64,000 nucleotides of DNA from Sabethes cyaneus (taxonomy: Eukaryota; Arthropoda; Insecta; Diptera; Culicidae). Below the pieces are notes generated by a model. The model ran no database searches. It saw nothing but the letters and a program-made list of their open reading frames with translations, and was not told where the DNA came from. The DNA lies in NCBI RefSeq assembly GCF_943734655.1, contig NC_071355.1, forward strand, positions 96,479,449 to 96,543,448, in the 5' to 3' direction. The position numbers were made by a program, and so were the translations under genes. Shown in pieces: positions 44,581-54,756 of the stretch. Position 1 is the first letter of the stretch; the number at the start of each line of letters is the position of its first letter.

Positions 44581-44849
44581 TAATCCAGAGAGATTTCTTC
44601 TTTCATTTTCGGTTACTTTTTTGTGTTCCGGTACAGTAGGCTGTTAACCTAAGGTCCTTATCCCGCTGATGGGGCTGCCATCTTAATGTGGGCGGGAGCC
44701 ACTGTGCCCCCTTTTCTGTTAGCATACGACAACCGAAGTTGCGTACCCTAGCCGGCACCTCGTGGAGGTAGGAATAGGAGTTAATGAACAGAGGTTATGG
44801 AATGCACATGTTCACCCTTTGCCAGCCCATCACTCAGCCCAGCCCATCA

Positions 44850-44861
44850 TTTTTTACATCA
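44850..44861. repeat. Family L target-site duplication, right copy
   Basis: TTTTTTACATCA, identical to 41257-41268. Confidence 0.9.
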
Positions 44862-45005
44862 GTTACAGTTTTTTACGCGGCGGCGTATGCTCCTTAATCG
44901 AGGCGTCTTGCTGAGGGAACAGTAGGCGCCAGCTTGAGTACGTCGTTGAATCTCCTTACTCGTATTATTGTCGGTGTCCCAATTGTCCCAAATATACGAT
45001 ACAAT
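44862..45005 (-). pseudogene. RTE-1, continuing right of the family L insertion
   Basis: Plus-strand GCGGCGGCGTATGCTCC and CGTATTATTGTCGG match the RTE-1 C-terminal region at 13130-13240, so this is the same interrupted copy as 40848-41268. It ends near 45005. Confidence 0.75.
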
Positions 45006-45232
45006 GGATGATAGTGTAACACCATTAACTGTACAATCAGCCGAAGGAATCGGATGACGAAGTGCAAAACAGGTCCTGATGGACAGGAATCCAGATCACC
45101 AAGTAGGCCAAATGAAGGTCTAAAAGCGGAAAAGAGACCAACGCTTTGATCTTGTGCAGCTTAAACCTGAAAGAACTGTGGGTAAATGACATTTATGCAT
45201 AATAATAATAATTTAAATGTTCATCATCAAAT

Positions 45233-45744
45233 TTAAGAACAACCATGCGTCCACATGTTTCTTGGATTCGATGGAGGAAGCTTGTTCATTTGATTTTTGA
45301 ACAGAAAAATATGCTTCATTTTCAATTTGGTTACGACTGCATGTAATGCAGTTTCGTAATTCATACTATCCACAATAAAGTCGGCCTTATGCTGGTTAAA
45401 TCCATCGTATATACGTATATAAAGCTTCCCTTCTGATTCTGTATTAGAAACCAATTTTTCCATCTTGAAGACTGCAGAATTTCACTTTCTGCTCTCTGAA
45501 TAACGGCCCAGTTTTGATCTATTGTCCTTTCTGACGAGGAGCATGCTGAAAGACCGAATAGCAAGCCGACTCTTTGAATGTTCTCTAAATGCAAATATTG
45601 TTCAACCCTTTTCACTTTGTTCAACTGTTTGCTGCATATGTGTGTGATGTTTTGCAGTTTATTTTTGTTTATGTTTGATGATGATTTGTTACAGGGAGTT
45701 TTCTGCAGTCGTTCTCCACTGCATTTCTTTTTAGCTAAACTCAC
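45233..45744 (-). pseudogene. Unrecognised coding relic in two overlapping frames
   Basis: Two minus-strand frames overlap: 45361-45744 (basic, Lys/Asn-rich start, then HLENIQRVGLLFGLSACSSS) and 45233-45463 (MEKLVSNTESEGKLYIRIYD, ending ALHAVVTKLKMKHIFLFKN). A single frameshift near 45460 would join them into one protein of about 165 residues. No motif I can name. It might be a transposon accessory ORF or a decayed host gene. Confidence 0.3.
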
Positions 45745-45889
45745 AGACCGTAACTTACATATGCTTAAAGTAGGTATATTTATATCATGCTACGTGACCA
45801 TTCGTATGATCCGACAGGGGTTCAGCACAAGAGATAGCGTGACGGCTCAAGCTTGTTTATTCTCTGACTTGCAAGTGGACTAGTAAAAA

Positions 45890-47956
45890 ATTTAATTTAG
45901 GCAATGTGGAACGCATAACGGTTAAGAAGAAAGAGATTAATTGCACAGCACCATTCAAATGCACGTCCGTACTCCTCGGAAATTTGCGCACATAAAAATG
46001 TTATCCAAGTGTCACTCACACTTATTTACAGCTCACATAAACGCTGAGGAAGATTGTTAGTAGTGAATCTATTTAATTTTAGTCAAATTAAATGGTAATT
46101 TTTTTCACTTAACATATTCAGGACTTATCTGAGAGCCAGTATTATTGTCAATAGAAAATATTTCATGCTTATCATAAACGGCCGAATTATTCAAAGCAAA
46201 CATTCGATTAAGTTAAAATGCACTTTCCTAGCTACTCTTACACTCTTATCATTACCTGATACTTGTTAATACAGCTGAAATTACCGCCTAATAGAACTAA
46301 AATGCCACCCGGCTAATTATTCTCAAATGGGTAATTTGTTTATTGCTATTACCTTTAGTGAAGGTAAATTGGATTAAGCGTATTCGTGTATATCCACTTC
46401 CGGCTTGTTGTAGGTACGTCTATCTTGTGTGCAAAATAAGTGGAATGATATGGATGGCAGCCAGCGTGCCAGCTTTCGCTGTAACTCTTCAACCAACGAC
46501 AACATAGAACCACTTTATGCGGTGTCCCATAACATCGCTTGGCACGAGGCCGAAAAATATTTCATCCAGCTATCTCGCATCTAACTGCTTCATCATACAG
46601 GTACGTTATGTGTATGTGTACCTAGTTATGGAATCCAGCAGCAAAAGAATTCCATTTCATCAGCGCAGTAGCGCGGTGTGTGAGCTTTCCCGGGATGCAA
46701 CGGCAATGCACTGCCGTCCTGCGATTCAGATGCGATGCGGGATAGGTTCGAAACGGTGCGGTGGCTTCATTCAACGCTATGTTATTATAAAATATGGAAG
46801 CAGAATTTTGCTGACATCTGGAGATTATCGGGGTGAATACGTTTCCGAGTAAGAGACATTTTTTCCGACTCTATCGCTGCGAAACGAACGGTGAAATTCA
46901 GACGCAGAGCTAATTGCAGCACAAGCGCATATAGTTTTACTCTTGAAAAGCCCACTAGCTTTTCGTTTGATTGTTGCAATCTGCAGAAAATCCGTTCTTG
47001 GAATTTGTTTGGTATCATGGAGTTGCAGTAACTCGTTCCGATGTGAAATTCTACGCAGTTTGGAATTAATTTTTCCCGCAGGAATAGAGCTTCGGTTATG
47101 ACAAGTAAAATGACCGTAAAAATGTGTTTGTACGTAAAACGCTAGTAAACAATCGTTTTTATTGGGTCGTAGCCGTGTTAATTTGATGAAAGTGTAACTG
47201 GGCCAAATAAATTTCCCATAAATCCCTGTGGATTGGCTTTCCTGTGGTCTCTCAGCTTGACCGGTTTGACAGGTACTGAAACGAACTGAAAACAGAGAGT
47301 ACAAAAACTCTACTGAAATGATTTATAAAAAGCGGTGTTGAGGCTTTCATAAGTGTAGTAACATGTTGAACGAGCGTGTTGGTGAGCTTTACGAACCAGA
47401 TTAACGATAGCACAAGTTTGTTTCGGTGCTTGGGTCTCTGTACTGGCAGACATATTTTTTATACCGACCTGAGCACGATGTTATATGTTCGAGGGTCGCA
47501 CTAGATCTAAAGGTTTTTGTAATCTCATTTTGAGCATCCTTAGTGAATAAACTGTATACATTATGGCAACACTTATTCAGCTTGTGAACAACTATTAAGA
47601 TCCTAATTACCGTTTTCTATTAGCAGTACATTTACAGTCTAATTAACCTCAGTTGTACGTATTGCTTTTTACGACGGTATATGTTTGATTAAATGAAGCC
47701 GATTCACTTCAAAGATGGTTTGCATCAGCGTCACCAAAACGGATATCCGTTCATCATGACAACTTATTATTCACTTTATTTGTTGGTTCGCTGTCAAACA
47801 GTAGCTAACGACCAACGTCGGATGGAAGGGAATTGTGAATAAATTTTATTTCCTGCAAGTAAACGCGTTGCCTTATTAATGGAATGAATGTCGATAACTC
47901 GTACCTGACTCCAATTTGCCGCCATTTGAAATAATCACAATGCGTTGCAATTTATT
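45890..47956. other. Unassigned interval with a TATA-box candidate
   Basis: No transposon recognised. TTTATAAAAAG at 47322-47332 is followed 40 bp later by an ATG with a short open frame that meets a donor-like G|GTGAGC at about 47381. This could be a promoter with a first exon, but no downstream exon is identified. The 46785-47304 frame is low-complexity noise. Confidence 0.25.
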
Positions 47957-48910
47957 TGACGTAGGACTACGTCTTACGGCAAGTTTTGAGATAAGGTGTC
48001 AGCCAAAAAAAACGAAAAATGTGAGCGTCACGAAAAATGATAGGTTTTGAGCGCTAATGAACCTATAATGAACCTATGTTTTACCAGAATTCTCGCTTCA
48101 TGATTGGTTGGAAGATTCTTTACGATGATCTAAACCTATACCAATTTGATATCTGTGCTTGGGAAGTAAGCCAAAACAAGTGACAAAGTTTTCTCATTTC
48201 AACAAGATTTCTTAACACCGCGCCACCACAGTTCAACCTAGACCATTTTTATGTCCTTGCTTGGGAAGTACGCCAGAGAGAGTAACAGAGCCCCCTCGTG
48301 CCAACAGATTTCTTACGAACGCGATTAAACCTAGTCCAATCTGATGTCTGTGTTAGGGAAGTGTGCCAGAAAAAATGACACAAGTTCGTTGTCCCAACAG
48401 ATCGCAAATTCTTTACTGCGAGACGATTAAACCTCGATGAATTTGATATCTGTGTTGGAAAAATGTGCTACAACTGTAGTGTTCGGTTATAATACGACTC
48501 TGTATGAATACGCATGCTTGCCGTTTCATTAGAAGTGCAGTGAAAAGATGTGCTGTTGATAAAATAGGATTGAATTGGTAAAATCCCTTCTACGTGGGAA
48601 ACCATGGATAATAAAAACAATCTTTAATTTTAGTAAGGTAGCAGGAAAGTAATAGTTTGTGTTCTTGATTTTGTTAAATTGTTTTCAAATGCACAATCTT
48701 TTGAGAATTGAACGTATGCAATGTTATTACTTTGATAAATGTTACATACAACGCATGTAGCATGTATATATGTTGCATATAGCATGTATACATGAAGAAT
48801 CGAATGATTACAAGCATGAATACATGCCATTATCACTACAAAGAGACTTACGTAGTCCTGCGTCACCTATATATGCGGTCGTGTCTTGTACACAACCCCT
48901 CTGATTTTTT
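47957..48910 (+). mobile_element. Palindrome-family repeat H2, complete
   Basis: Starts TGACGTAGGACTACGTC after a T run. Four tandem monomers of 95-102 bp follow, starting at about 48132, 48232, 48327 and 48429, each with AAACCTA..CCAATTTGATGTC, TTGGGAAGT and CCAACAGATTTCTTA-type words. Near the 3' end an inverted copy of the motif occurs (CGTAGTCCTGCGTCACC, about 48855), then the hairpin GGTCGTGTCTTGTACACAACC and CTGATTTTTT. Same plan as H1 and H3. Open frames are not conserved. Confidence 0.86.
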
Positions 48911-48914
48911 AAAA

Positions 48915-49355
48915 TAGTCTTCGTAAAGTTATAGTTATTGTCTAGCGTAGATTGCAAAGTCGTTTCTGGCTATAATATCAAGTCTAGGAGCGTGTTACCT
49001 TTGCTAAAAATCGTGCCTCTCGTTTTGATGCCCGCACGTCGTATCACACCCTTTAGATCGATGTTAGGAATAGGCCATCACCATGTTTTAACCTTCGCTG
49101 CATCTCGAAGGAACAAGACGCACACACATAACATGTTGCTCTAAACAGTCGCTTCAGTTTGCCCAGTTAACCGTATTTTTTCATTATCCATCATAACTTT
49201 TCTCGATACACTATATCGTATGCTGCTTTGAAATCGTAAATTGTATATGCGATCATGGGTCCGTTGTATTCTCAATATTTCTGTAAGGTATAACGCATGA
49301 TACAAATTGTGTCTATGGCGGTGCGAGATGCCATGAAGTTCACTTGGTTCCCCTT
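48915..49355 (-). pseudogene. RTE-like RT fragment
   Basis: Corresponds to 13450-13850 of RTE-1 read on the minus strand: the FADD-proximal region, SKGNTLLDLIF-type decayed blocks, a motif-B equivalent near 49070 and a motif-A region near 49220 (TTTGAAATCGTAAATTG). Heavily mutated. Confidence 0.6.
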
Positions 49356-49399
49356 CGTTACATTGCGTAATTGGTTACAGTCAACGTAAACAGGAAGTA

Positions 49400-49744
49400 C
49401 GGCGGCGGCCAAAGCGGCGTTTAACAGCGTGGCCAGCCCACTGTATCCTGCCGTGCTTTATTCGCATCATAAAATCCTAATCTTTGCATAGTTGGTAAAT
49501 TTCGTGGTTCGTACGCCTGCGTTCACACATCTTCTAATATGCCGTTAAGAATCGATCGCAGGATCTTACGCTCAAAAACGCCAAGAGTTCGTCGGTCGCG
49601 CTCACTCAACGTACACGCTGCGTGGCCATAATATACCACCGGGAGAATTAGAGTCTTATAGAGCGCAAGTTTCGTGAGGAGTTGCAGACTAAGGGATCTA
49701 AGCTGACTACATAATCCGTAGAAGGAGCTGTTATCTGCTATCAG
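49400..49744 (-). pseudogene. Non-LTR C-terminal domain fragment, separate family
   Basis: Minus strand reads LSERDRRTLGVFERKILRSIL and NGILED, preceded by GHAACT, matching the 'xxFERKILRxIxGG' region of RTE/CR1-like C-termini, with a His-rich start. It does not match RTE-1 or RTE-2 closely, so it is another family. Confidence 0.6.
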
Positions 49745-50940
49745 CCTTTTACTTCACGGCTTTTATCGGTGTTACGGTGTTACACATCGATCGTGACTAC
49801 GGCACAATACCTGTCGCCCCGCCTCTTCTGTCTCATAGACTACTCGGCCCTCTCAATGACGAACTTGATGGCATTGACGGTTCCCACAACGGGCGTTAGT
49901 CTGTTTAGGATTACTCTCTCTAGTAATGTTAAGGGAGGATCCCATGGTAGTTTCCTCGGCTTCGGTAGCAGTACCAGTCTTTGGATTTTCCATTGGTCTG
50001 AAAATTCACAGTTCTGAAGCGACTCTCTAAAGATATCAGGATATTCTAGGTTCGCCGCATTCAGTGCCTTGCTCGGAAACCCGTCAGGACCAGGCGATTT
50101 CTTCGTTTGTAGACCCTTGACAACCGTTAGTTAATGTGTTTCTCATTCGTGAGCGGAACGAGGATGTCAGTCGCTTGACCATACAGGGTCTGAGGCTACC
50201 TCACTGGATCGTGTTGTAGAAATAACCCTTCCAATAGGAGTTTTAGCTTGTGTGGGCAGGTTTCTGGCGGAGAAGATGCACCCGTCTTTTTCATCATCAT
50301 CTGGTTAGCACCACCCCAGGTTTAGAATCCGCATCACGGCATAGCTCCTGAAAAAAGGATTTCTTGCTACGCCTGACCTGTTTGTTGAGCACCAACCTGG
50401 CCGCTCAGAGCTCAACCCCACGCGCTTCGACATCCGTCTCGGTTCGAGCCCTCTGCACTTGCCTTCTCACTCTGTGGCGTCTGGAATGGAGGAGACCGAT
50501 AATCTCGTTCCACCGGTATACCGAGCGATGACGGTTCGTTGGCTGCCCGGTCCTAGGCATGGTTGTGTCACATGCACGTGTTAGGACGTTGTTCAGCTCA
50601 TTGGTACTCGGAATCAAGCGATTGCTTTCTGCGCTGAGTGCTTCAACGAATAGGTCTTTATCGAAGGCTAGTTGGTCGCTATGTGTGTACTTACCGGACA
50701 CCCTCCAGCCCATGTTGGCTAGCAATACTGGGCGGGAGAAGATGACATCGATGATCAATTGTTGTATGCCCTGCAAATGGTGCAGACGGGATCTACGTTT
50801 GCCAGACTCACATTCAGTTTGGACAAAGCTTCCAGTAAGCTTTGCCTCCTTTTTTTTATATTGTTTATGCAGGGAGAAAATCTTCATAGACAGCACCTTC
50901 ACGGTGCCGAACAGGATTCGCAAGGTGCCAACATGCGCCT
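49745..50940 (-). pseudogene. R1-like copy A: endonuclease end, linker, start of RT
   Basis: From high to low: ISLANV-type endonuclease C-terminus with GWRVSGKYTHSDQLA (50720-50660), FDKDLFVEALSAESNRL, NVLTRACDTTMPRTGQPTNRHRSVYRWNEI (linker), RRHRVRRQVQRARTETDVEARGVEL, then RT start KSPGPDGFPSKALNAANLEYPDIF and QRLVLLPKPRKLPW near 50000-49950, and RYCAVVTIDV (motif A) near 49790. Truncated at both ends. A run of T at 50845-50855 may mark an insertion. Confidence 0.75.
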
Positions 50941-50949
50941 AAAAACTCT

Positions 50950-51270
50950 CCTGCAGCCCATTCCTGAACCCCTCCCGGAGCTACCGTTAGATTTTACTTC
51001 AGGAGGGAGGACGTGCCTAAGAACTCCGACTTATCCGTTCTATGTGTGGGTCTACCGTAGCACCGACATGGCAACGCTGGCCATCAGACGTCTCTTACTG
51101 CTGCTAGGACCATAGCCGTTCGGCATGATCTTGGACAGCGCAGTAGCCTCTGTTGATGCTTTACTACAAGTATAATCCACATGGCTGGTGAAGTTCAGCC
51201 TGTTGTCTGCCATAACACCCAAGTACTTCACACTTCGTTTGGAGACAATCACCTGTCCTCCAACGATGAT
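50950..51270 (-). pseudogene. R1-like copy B: C-terminal domain
   Basis: VSKRSVKYLGVMADNRLNF, SHVDYTCSKASTEATALSKIM and PNGYGPSSSKRRLMASVAMSVLRYG. The KYLGVxxDxxLNF motif is typical of R1-clade elements. Confidence 0.8.
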
Positions 51271-51886
51271 TTTGGCCTGTAAGGCCGACTTTCGGTGATC
51301 ATCACCGCTTCCGTCTTATGACATTTCAGAGCGTGAAGCCGAGAATCGAGCCCTGTGGAACATCCACTGTCACTTTGTACTTCTTCGCCCCGTCCGCCAT
51401 GTCGTACACTAGCGTCCGGTTCTCGAAATAACTTTTAAGCAACCTGCATAGATGATCCGGTACCCTCATCGCTCATCCTATGCAGCGCTAGCGCGATTGC
51501 ACCCCAGTTAGCGCTGTTAAAGGCGTTTTTGACGTCGATTGTGACTATAGCACTATACTTCTCGCCTCGTCTTTTCCGTCTCATAGGCTTCTCGGCCCTC
51601 TCTACCACGGTCTTGCCAATCCGACATTACTTTTCACCACAGGCGTCAGCCTGTTTAGGATTACCCGCTCTAGCAATTTGCCTAACGTATCCAATAGGCG
51701 AATTGATCCAGCTTTGGCAGCAGTACCAATCTTTGGACTTTCCATTTGTCTGGGAATTCGCCTACTTCTAGGCAGTTCTGAAGCGTCTCTCTAAACATAT
51801 TGGGATATGCTTGGATCGCCACTTTGAGTGCCTCGTTCGGAATCACGTCAGGACCGGGCGCTTTCTTCGTTTTAAACCCCTGGCAA
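51271..51886 (-). pseudogene. R1-like copy B: reverse transcriptase with catalytic core deleted
   Basis: Includes KAPGPDVIPNEALKVAIQAYPNMF-type start (near 51850), CLEVGEFPDKWKVQRLVLLPKL-type block, IVTIDVKNAFNSANWGAIALAL (motif A, near 51540), YFENRTLVYDMADGAKKY, VDVPQGSIL (motif B, near 51345), and then directly HKTEAVMI near 51310. The stretch with FADD (motif C) is missing, so the RT is deleted at its active site. Confidence 0.78.
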
Positions 51887-52467
51887 TTACGATGAGTTCC
51901 TCATTCGTGACCGGAATGAAGACTTCATTCGATTGACCGTATGGAGCCCTTCCACGATGACTTTCAGCTTTTGGGGGCAGGTTTCCTGCAGAGCGGAAGC
52001 ACCCGTCATCTCTTTCATCACCACCTGGTATGCACCATCCCAGGGGTTCGAATCCACATCACGGCATAGCTTCTGAAAACAGGATTTCTTCCTACGCCTA
52101 ACCTCCTTGTTGAGCGCCAGCCTGGCCACTCTAAGTTCGACCCCCCGAGCTTCAGCATCTGCATCGGTCCGGGCCCTCTGCGCTAGCCTTCTCGCTCTGT
52201 GGCACCTAGAGCGGAGCTGGGCAATGGTATCACTCCACCAGTATACCGAGCGACGACCGTTCGTTGGCTGCCCCGCCCTGGGCATAGTGGTATCACATGC
52301 CTGTACTAGGACGTTGGTCAGCTCACACGCTCTCAGGTTCGAGCGGTTGCTCTCTGCGCTGAGTGCTTCAATGAACAAATCTTTGTCGAAGGACTTCACT
52401 TTCCACCTCCTCCCTGTCGACTTCAACTCGCGTGGCCGTGGCATTCGTCATTCAGTCGTGTACCGTA
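51887..52467 (-). pseudogene. R1-like copy B: linker region
   Basis: PRPRELKSTGRRWKVKSFDKDLF, FIEALSAESNRSNLRA, VLVQACDTTMPRAGQPT, RRSVYWWSDTIAQLR, a basic helix with RRLAQRARTDADAEARGVEL, then FQKLCRDVDSNPWDGAYQVV, LQETCPQKLKVIVEGL. The CDTTMPR and VYWWSDTI (normally WW) motifs define the endonuclease-RT linker. The reading is interrupted at TA 52468 by a 1.7-kb element and continues at 54169. Confidence 0.8.
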
Positions 52468-52839
52468 TACCCAAGCAACCAAAAGTTCAGATAAAAGTGG
52501 ATTTTTTAGCTTAATCAGCTACCCAAGTTATCATGAATAGAATTCTATTCAGCTTAATTTTTAAGCAACTAACCGTACTTTAAAGTTTCAAGTGGGAATG
52601 CTAAGCAGCTTTCATACAGAACTAGAAAGTTCGCAAAAAGTTTGCTTATGTCGCTGTATAGAACGCTGTTCAGCTCGAAAAAAAACTTCGATAATCTCAA
52701 AATCAAAAAGTAATTTTCCACTTTTCCCTGTTTTTCCTTAACTAAACCATTTGTTTTGGTTATTAATGATAAACTTGGATCGAAAACCTAGATCAGAAGA
52801 ATAATGATTGTTTATTAATATTCATTTATTTTCATAACT

Positions 52840-52905
52840 TGCTACGAGTTTCGAACTCGAGTACTCCTTTTGGTAACCTAGACACAAACCACTGCTCCAT
52901 TGCTG
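52840..52905 (-). ncRNA. tRNA-like relic with pol III A- and B-box-like motifs
   Basis: On the minus strand TGGAGCAGTGG (A-box-like, 52889-52899) is followed about 30 bp later by GAGTTCGAAACTC (B-box-like, 52845-52857), which can form a T-arm with loop TTCGAAA. Acceptor and anticodon arms are not convincing, so it may be a SINE head or decayed tRNA. Confidence 0.35.
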
Positions 52906-52984
52906 AAATATGAGATCTGCATAAATTTCACTCGATGTACTGATTTCTCATTTACTGTAACATCAAGGACAGCCCAAGGTTTCT

Positions 52985-53165
52985 TTTTGAACTTGAAAGT
53001 GATGATCTGAACTTGAAGTTCAGAAATCGTACGCGCAAAACTTCATCCGAACGTGAAAGTTTTGAAATAGTACGTGCGAAACTTCATCCGAACGTGACAG
53101 TTCAGAAAAAGTACGCGCGAAACATTTTTCGAACTAGATGGTTCGAAAAAATACGCGCGGTGCCT
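52985..53165 (+). repeat. Minisatellite, about 45-52 bp unit, four copies
   Basis: Units carry AACTTGAA.GTT / GAAA.AGTACGCGCGAAAC.TTC.TCCGAAC words, repeated about four times with mismatches. Confidence 0.8.
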
Positions 53166-53359
53166 TATGTGAACTTGCGTTTGACAATTCACCAGATTGT
53201 TTTGAATATTTCAGCAGCAGCAAGCGGTAATTTTTTCTGCAGCAACATTTTTCGCAAAATTCAGGTTAGTAATTATATACAATGCAAACACTATTGACTG
53301 ACGCAAAATTAATTACAGTTTCATTGATTACATGCCGTATGCCGTTTGCCGTAGTCGAG

Positions 53360-53779
53360 ACTATGAACGCAAGGGGCCACAATGAGCTTTCGGCGGTTCC
53401 AGAAAAATGGATCCGAAGCTCCAAATCCGGAAACATTATGCTGTAGCCCAATTCACAGCGAGTTCAAGATGTGAACAAAATGCTTCGGGATGCCAACATC
53501 ACCCCCAAAAAAGCATGGCTAAAATATAAGTGTACGATCAAGCGAAACGGCATCCGGTCCTCATCTGATGCGCGACCAGCCAACAGACACCGCAAGAAAA
53601 AGGTTAACCAGAATCCTGTGAGCTTTCAAAACATGCTGGTTCTGGATAGTGCAGGTCTGCCTTTACCTCCAGTAATTGCAAAGCTGGAACCACCAGTCGC
53701 TCCCCTACGACCAACCGCCGCACCGTTGCAGCCACAACCCATACCAATGCAACCACCACTCGCTTTACCGCAGGCATAG
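53360..53779 (+). pseudogene. Accessory ORF of the TA element (WP-region type, unknown function)
   Basis: The plus-strand frame upstream reads VVETMNARGHNELSAVPEKW, then GNIML and, across a stop (TAG at 53443), DVNKMLRDANITPKKAWLKY, CTIKRNGIRSSSDA, a basic RHRKKK patch and a Pro-rich tail (PPVAPLRPTAAPLQPQPIPM). The VVEF..VP.xW, then LW/WP and basic -KCTIKR pattern recalls a group of insect transposon-associated proteins often found next to DUF4806 domains. This is a resemblance from memory. It is not full length. Confidence 0.4.
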
Positions 53780-53884
53780 AACAAACATTTTATTGTTTTA
53801 GAAAAATCCATTTTTTGTTTTAATACCGGAGTATAAATCTCACTATTCAATCAAAATGCCGTTTCAGTGTCTGCGTTGAAGTTT

Positions 53885-54010
53885 CGCTTCAATTTCAAAC
53901 TTTCAAATCGCATGTTAAACTTTCATGTCGCATATTAAACTTTCAAGTCGCTTGCTGAACTTTCAAGTCGCATGTTAAACTCTCAAGTCGTATGATGAAC
54001 TTTCAAGTTG
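53885..54010 (+). repeat. Minisatellite, about 23-bp unit, six copies
   Basis: AAACTTTCAAGTCGCATGTT-type units in a row. The core ACTTTCAAGT is the inverse of the core of the left minisatellite. Confidence 0.85.
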
Positions 54011-54168
54011 CTACAAATATTAACGGTACTTTATTAGGAATCAAGTTCGATTTAGAAATGTAGTATCATGTTGTTCAGCAAGAATGTCCTGCGGAACTAA
54101 ATTTGAACCAAATATGAACTTCCGAGTTCATTCCTTAAGCGAAATCCGAACTTTTGGTTGCTTGGGTA

Positions 54169-54650
54169 GCTTGTTGGTCGCTATGCGTGTACTTACCGGA
54201 CAGCCTCCAGCCCATGTTGGCTAGAAATTCTGGGCTGGAGAAGATGACATCGATGATCAATTGTTGTATGCCCTGCAAATGGTACTGACGGAAACTACAT
54301 TTGCCAGACTCACATTCAGTTTGGACAAAGCTTCTAGTAAGCTTTGCCTCCTAGGGGTAATAAACCTGCGACAACACTCGACTGCCCAGGCATTGAAGTC
54401 GCCTCCAATGACAACCGGCTTGCGACCTGTCGGTAAGCATATCTAGCATACGGTCGAACTCTGGTAACCACCTAGGTGGAGCGTCATAGCTGCAGATGTA
54501 GACGCCATCGACCACAGCAATCACATATTCCTCTTGGTAGGTCGATACCACCTCTTGGATGGGGTATCTGGCCATGATAGCAATCGCTGCCATCCGACTA
54601 TTGTCCGTTACCCAGTTTCCGTTGCCCCGAAAGACATGCTAGGGGTCTGC
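54169..54650 (-). pseudogene. R1-like copy B: endonuclease
   Basis: Minus strand: NGQ.SDGSDC, IPHPRGGIDLP, then KPVVIGGDFNAWAVEW (54400; the endonuclease GDFNAWA motif), RRQSLLEALSKLNVSLANV and GWRVSTRIATN-like C-terminus. Several frameshifts. The ALSE-type motif was not found. Confidence 0.72.
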
Positions 54651-54756
54651 AATAATGGCAATACCGCACCTCGTCTCGGCTGCCGATTGGCAGACCAACT
54701 GTTGCGCCGTGTCACAGTGGTTGAGGATAATCTGTGTAACCTGCACCATTATCGTT

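Larger units (their letters stand above)
41269..44849 (-). mobile_element. Family L non-LTR retrotransposon, full length, 12-bp target duplication
   Basis: 3581 bp, of which 448 bp are a hAT MITE. On the minus strand: 5' UTR, APE endonuclease (44580-43735), linker (44027-43160), RT (42672-41943), C-terminal domain (41870-41459) and a TTAC-type 3' tail (plus-strand CTTACTTGCTTACTTA at 41269-41284). It sits in an RTE-1 copy whose reading continues on both sides of the 12-bp duplication. Stops, frame breaks and the hAT insertion make it inactive, but both ends are intact. It is an APE-type non-LTR element; I cannot place its clade firmly. Confidence 0.85.
52470..54166. mobile_element. TA-flanked inverted-repeat element, 1697 bp, inside R1-B
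   Basis: Termini CCCAAGCAACCAAAAGTTC on both ends (inverted), with TA at 52468-52469 and 54167-54168. The R1-like reading (GKYTHSDQQA, then RYTTE) continues across it. Inside: a tRNA-like stretch (52840-52900, minus), a tandem repeat (52985-53165), an open frame (53471-53779) and a second tandem repeat (53885-54010) made of inverted versions of the ACTTGAAAGTT words. TA target and inverted ends suggest a cut-and-paste element; superfamily unknown. Confidence 0.8.

Noticed and set aside
46785..47304. 159-codon minus-strand frame as a gene
   Set aside because: Biased composition, no domain, overlaps other frames, and no splice or promoter support.
47957..48910. CRISPR-like or gene-family reading of the ~100-bp units
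   Set aside because: Units are contiguous with no unique spacers and lie inside a dispersed element.
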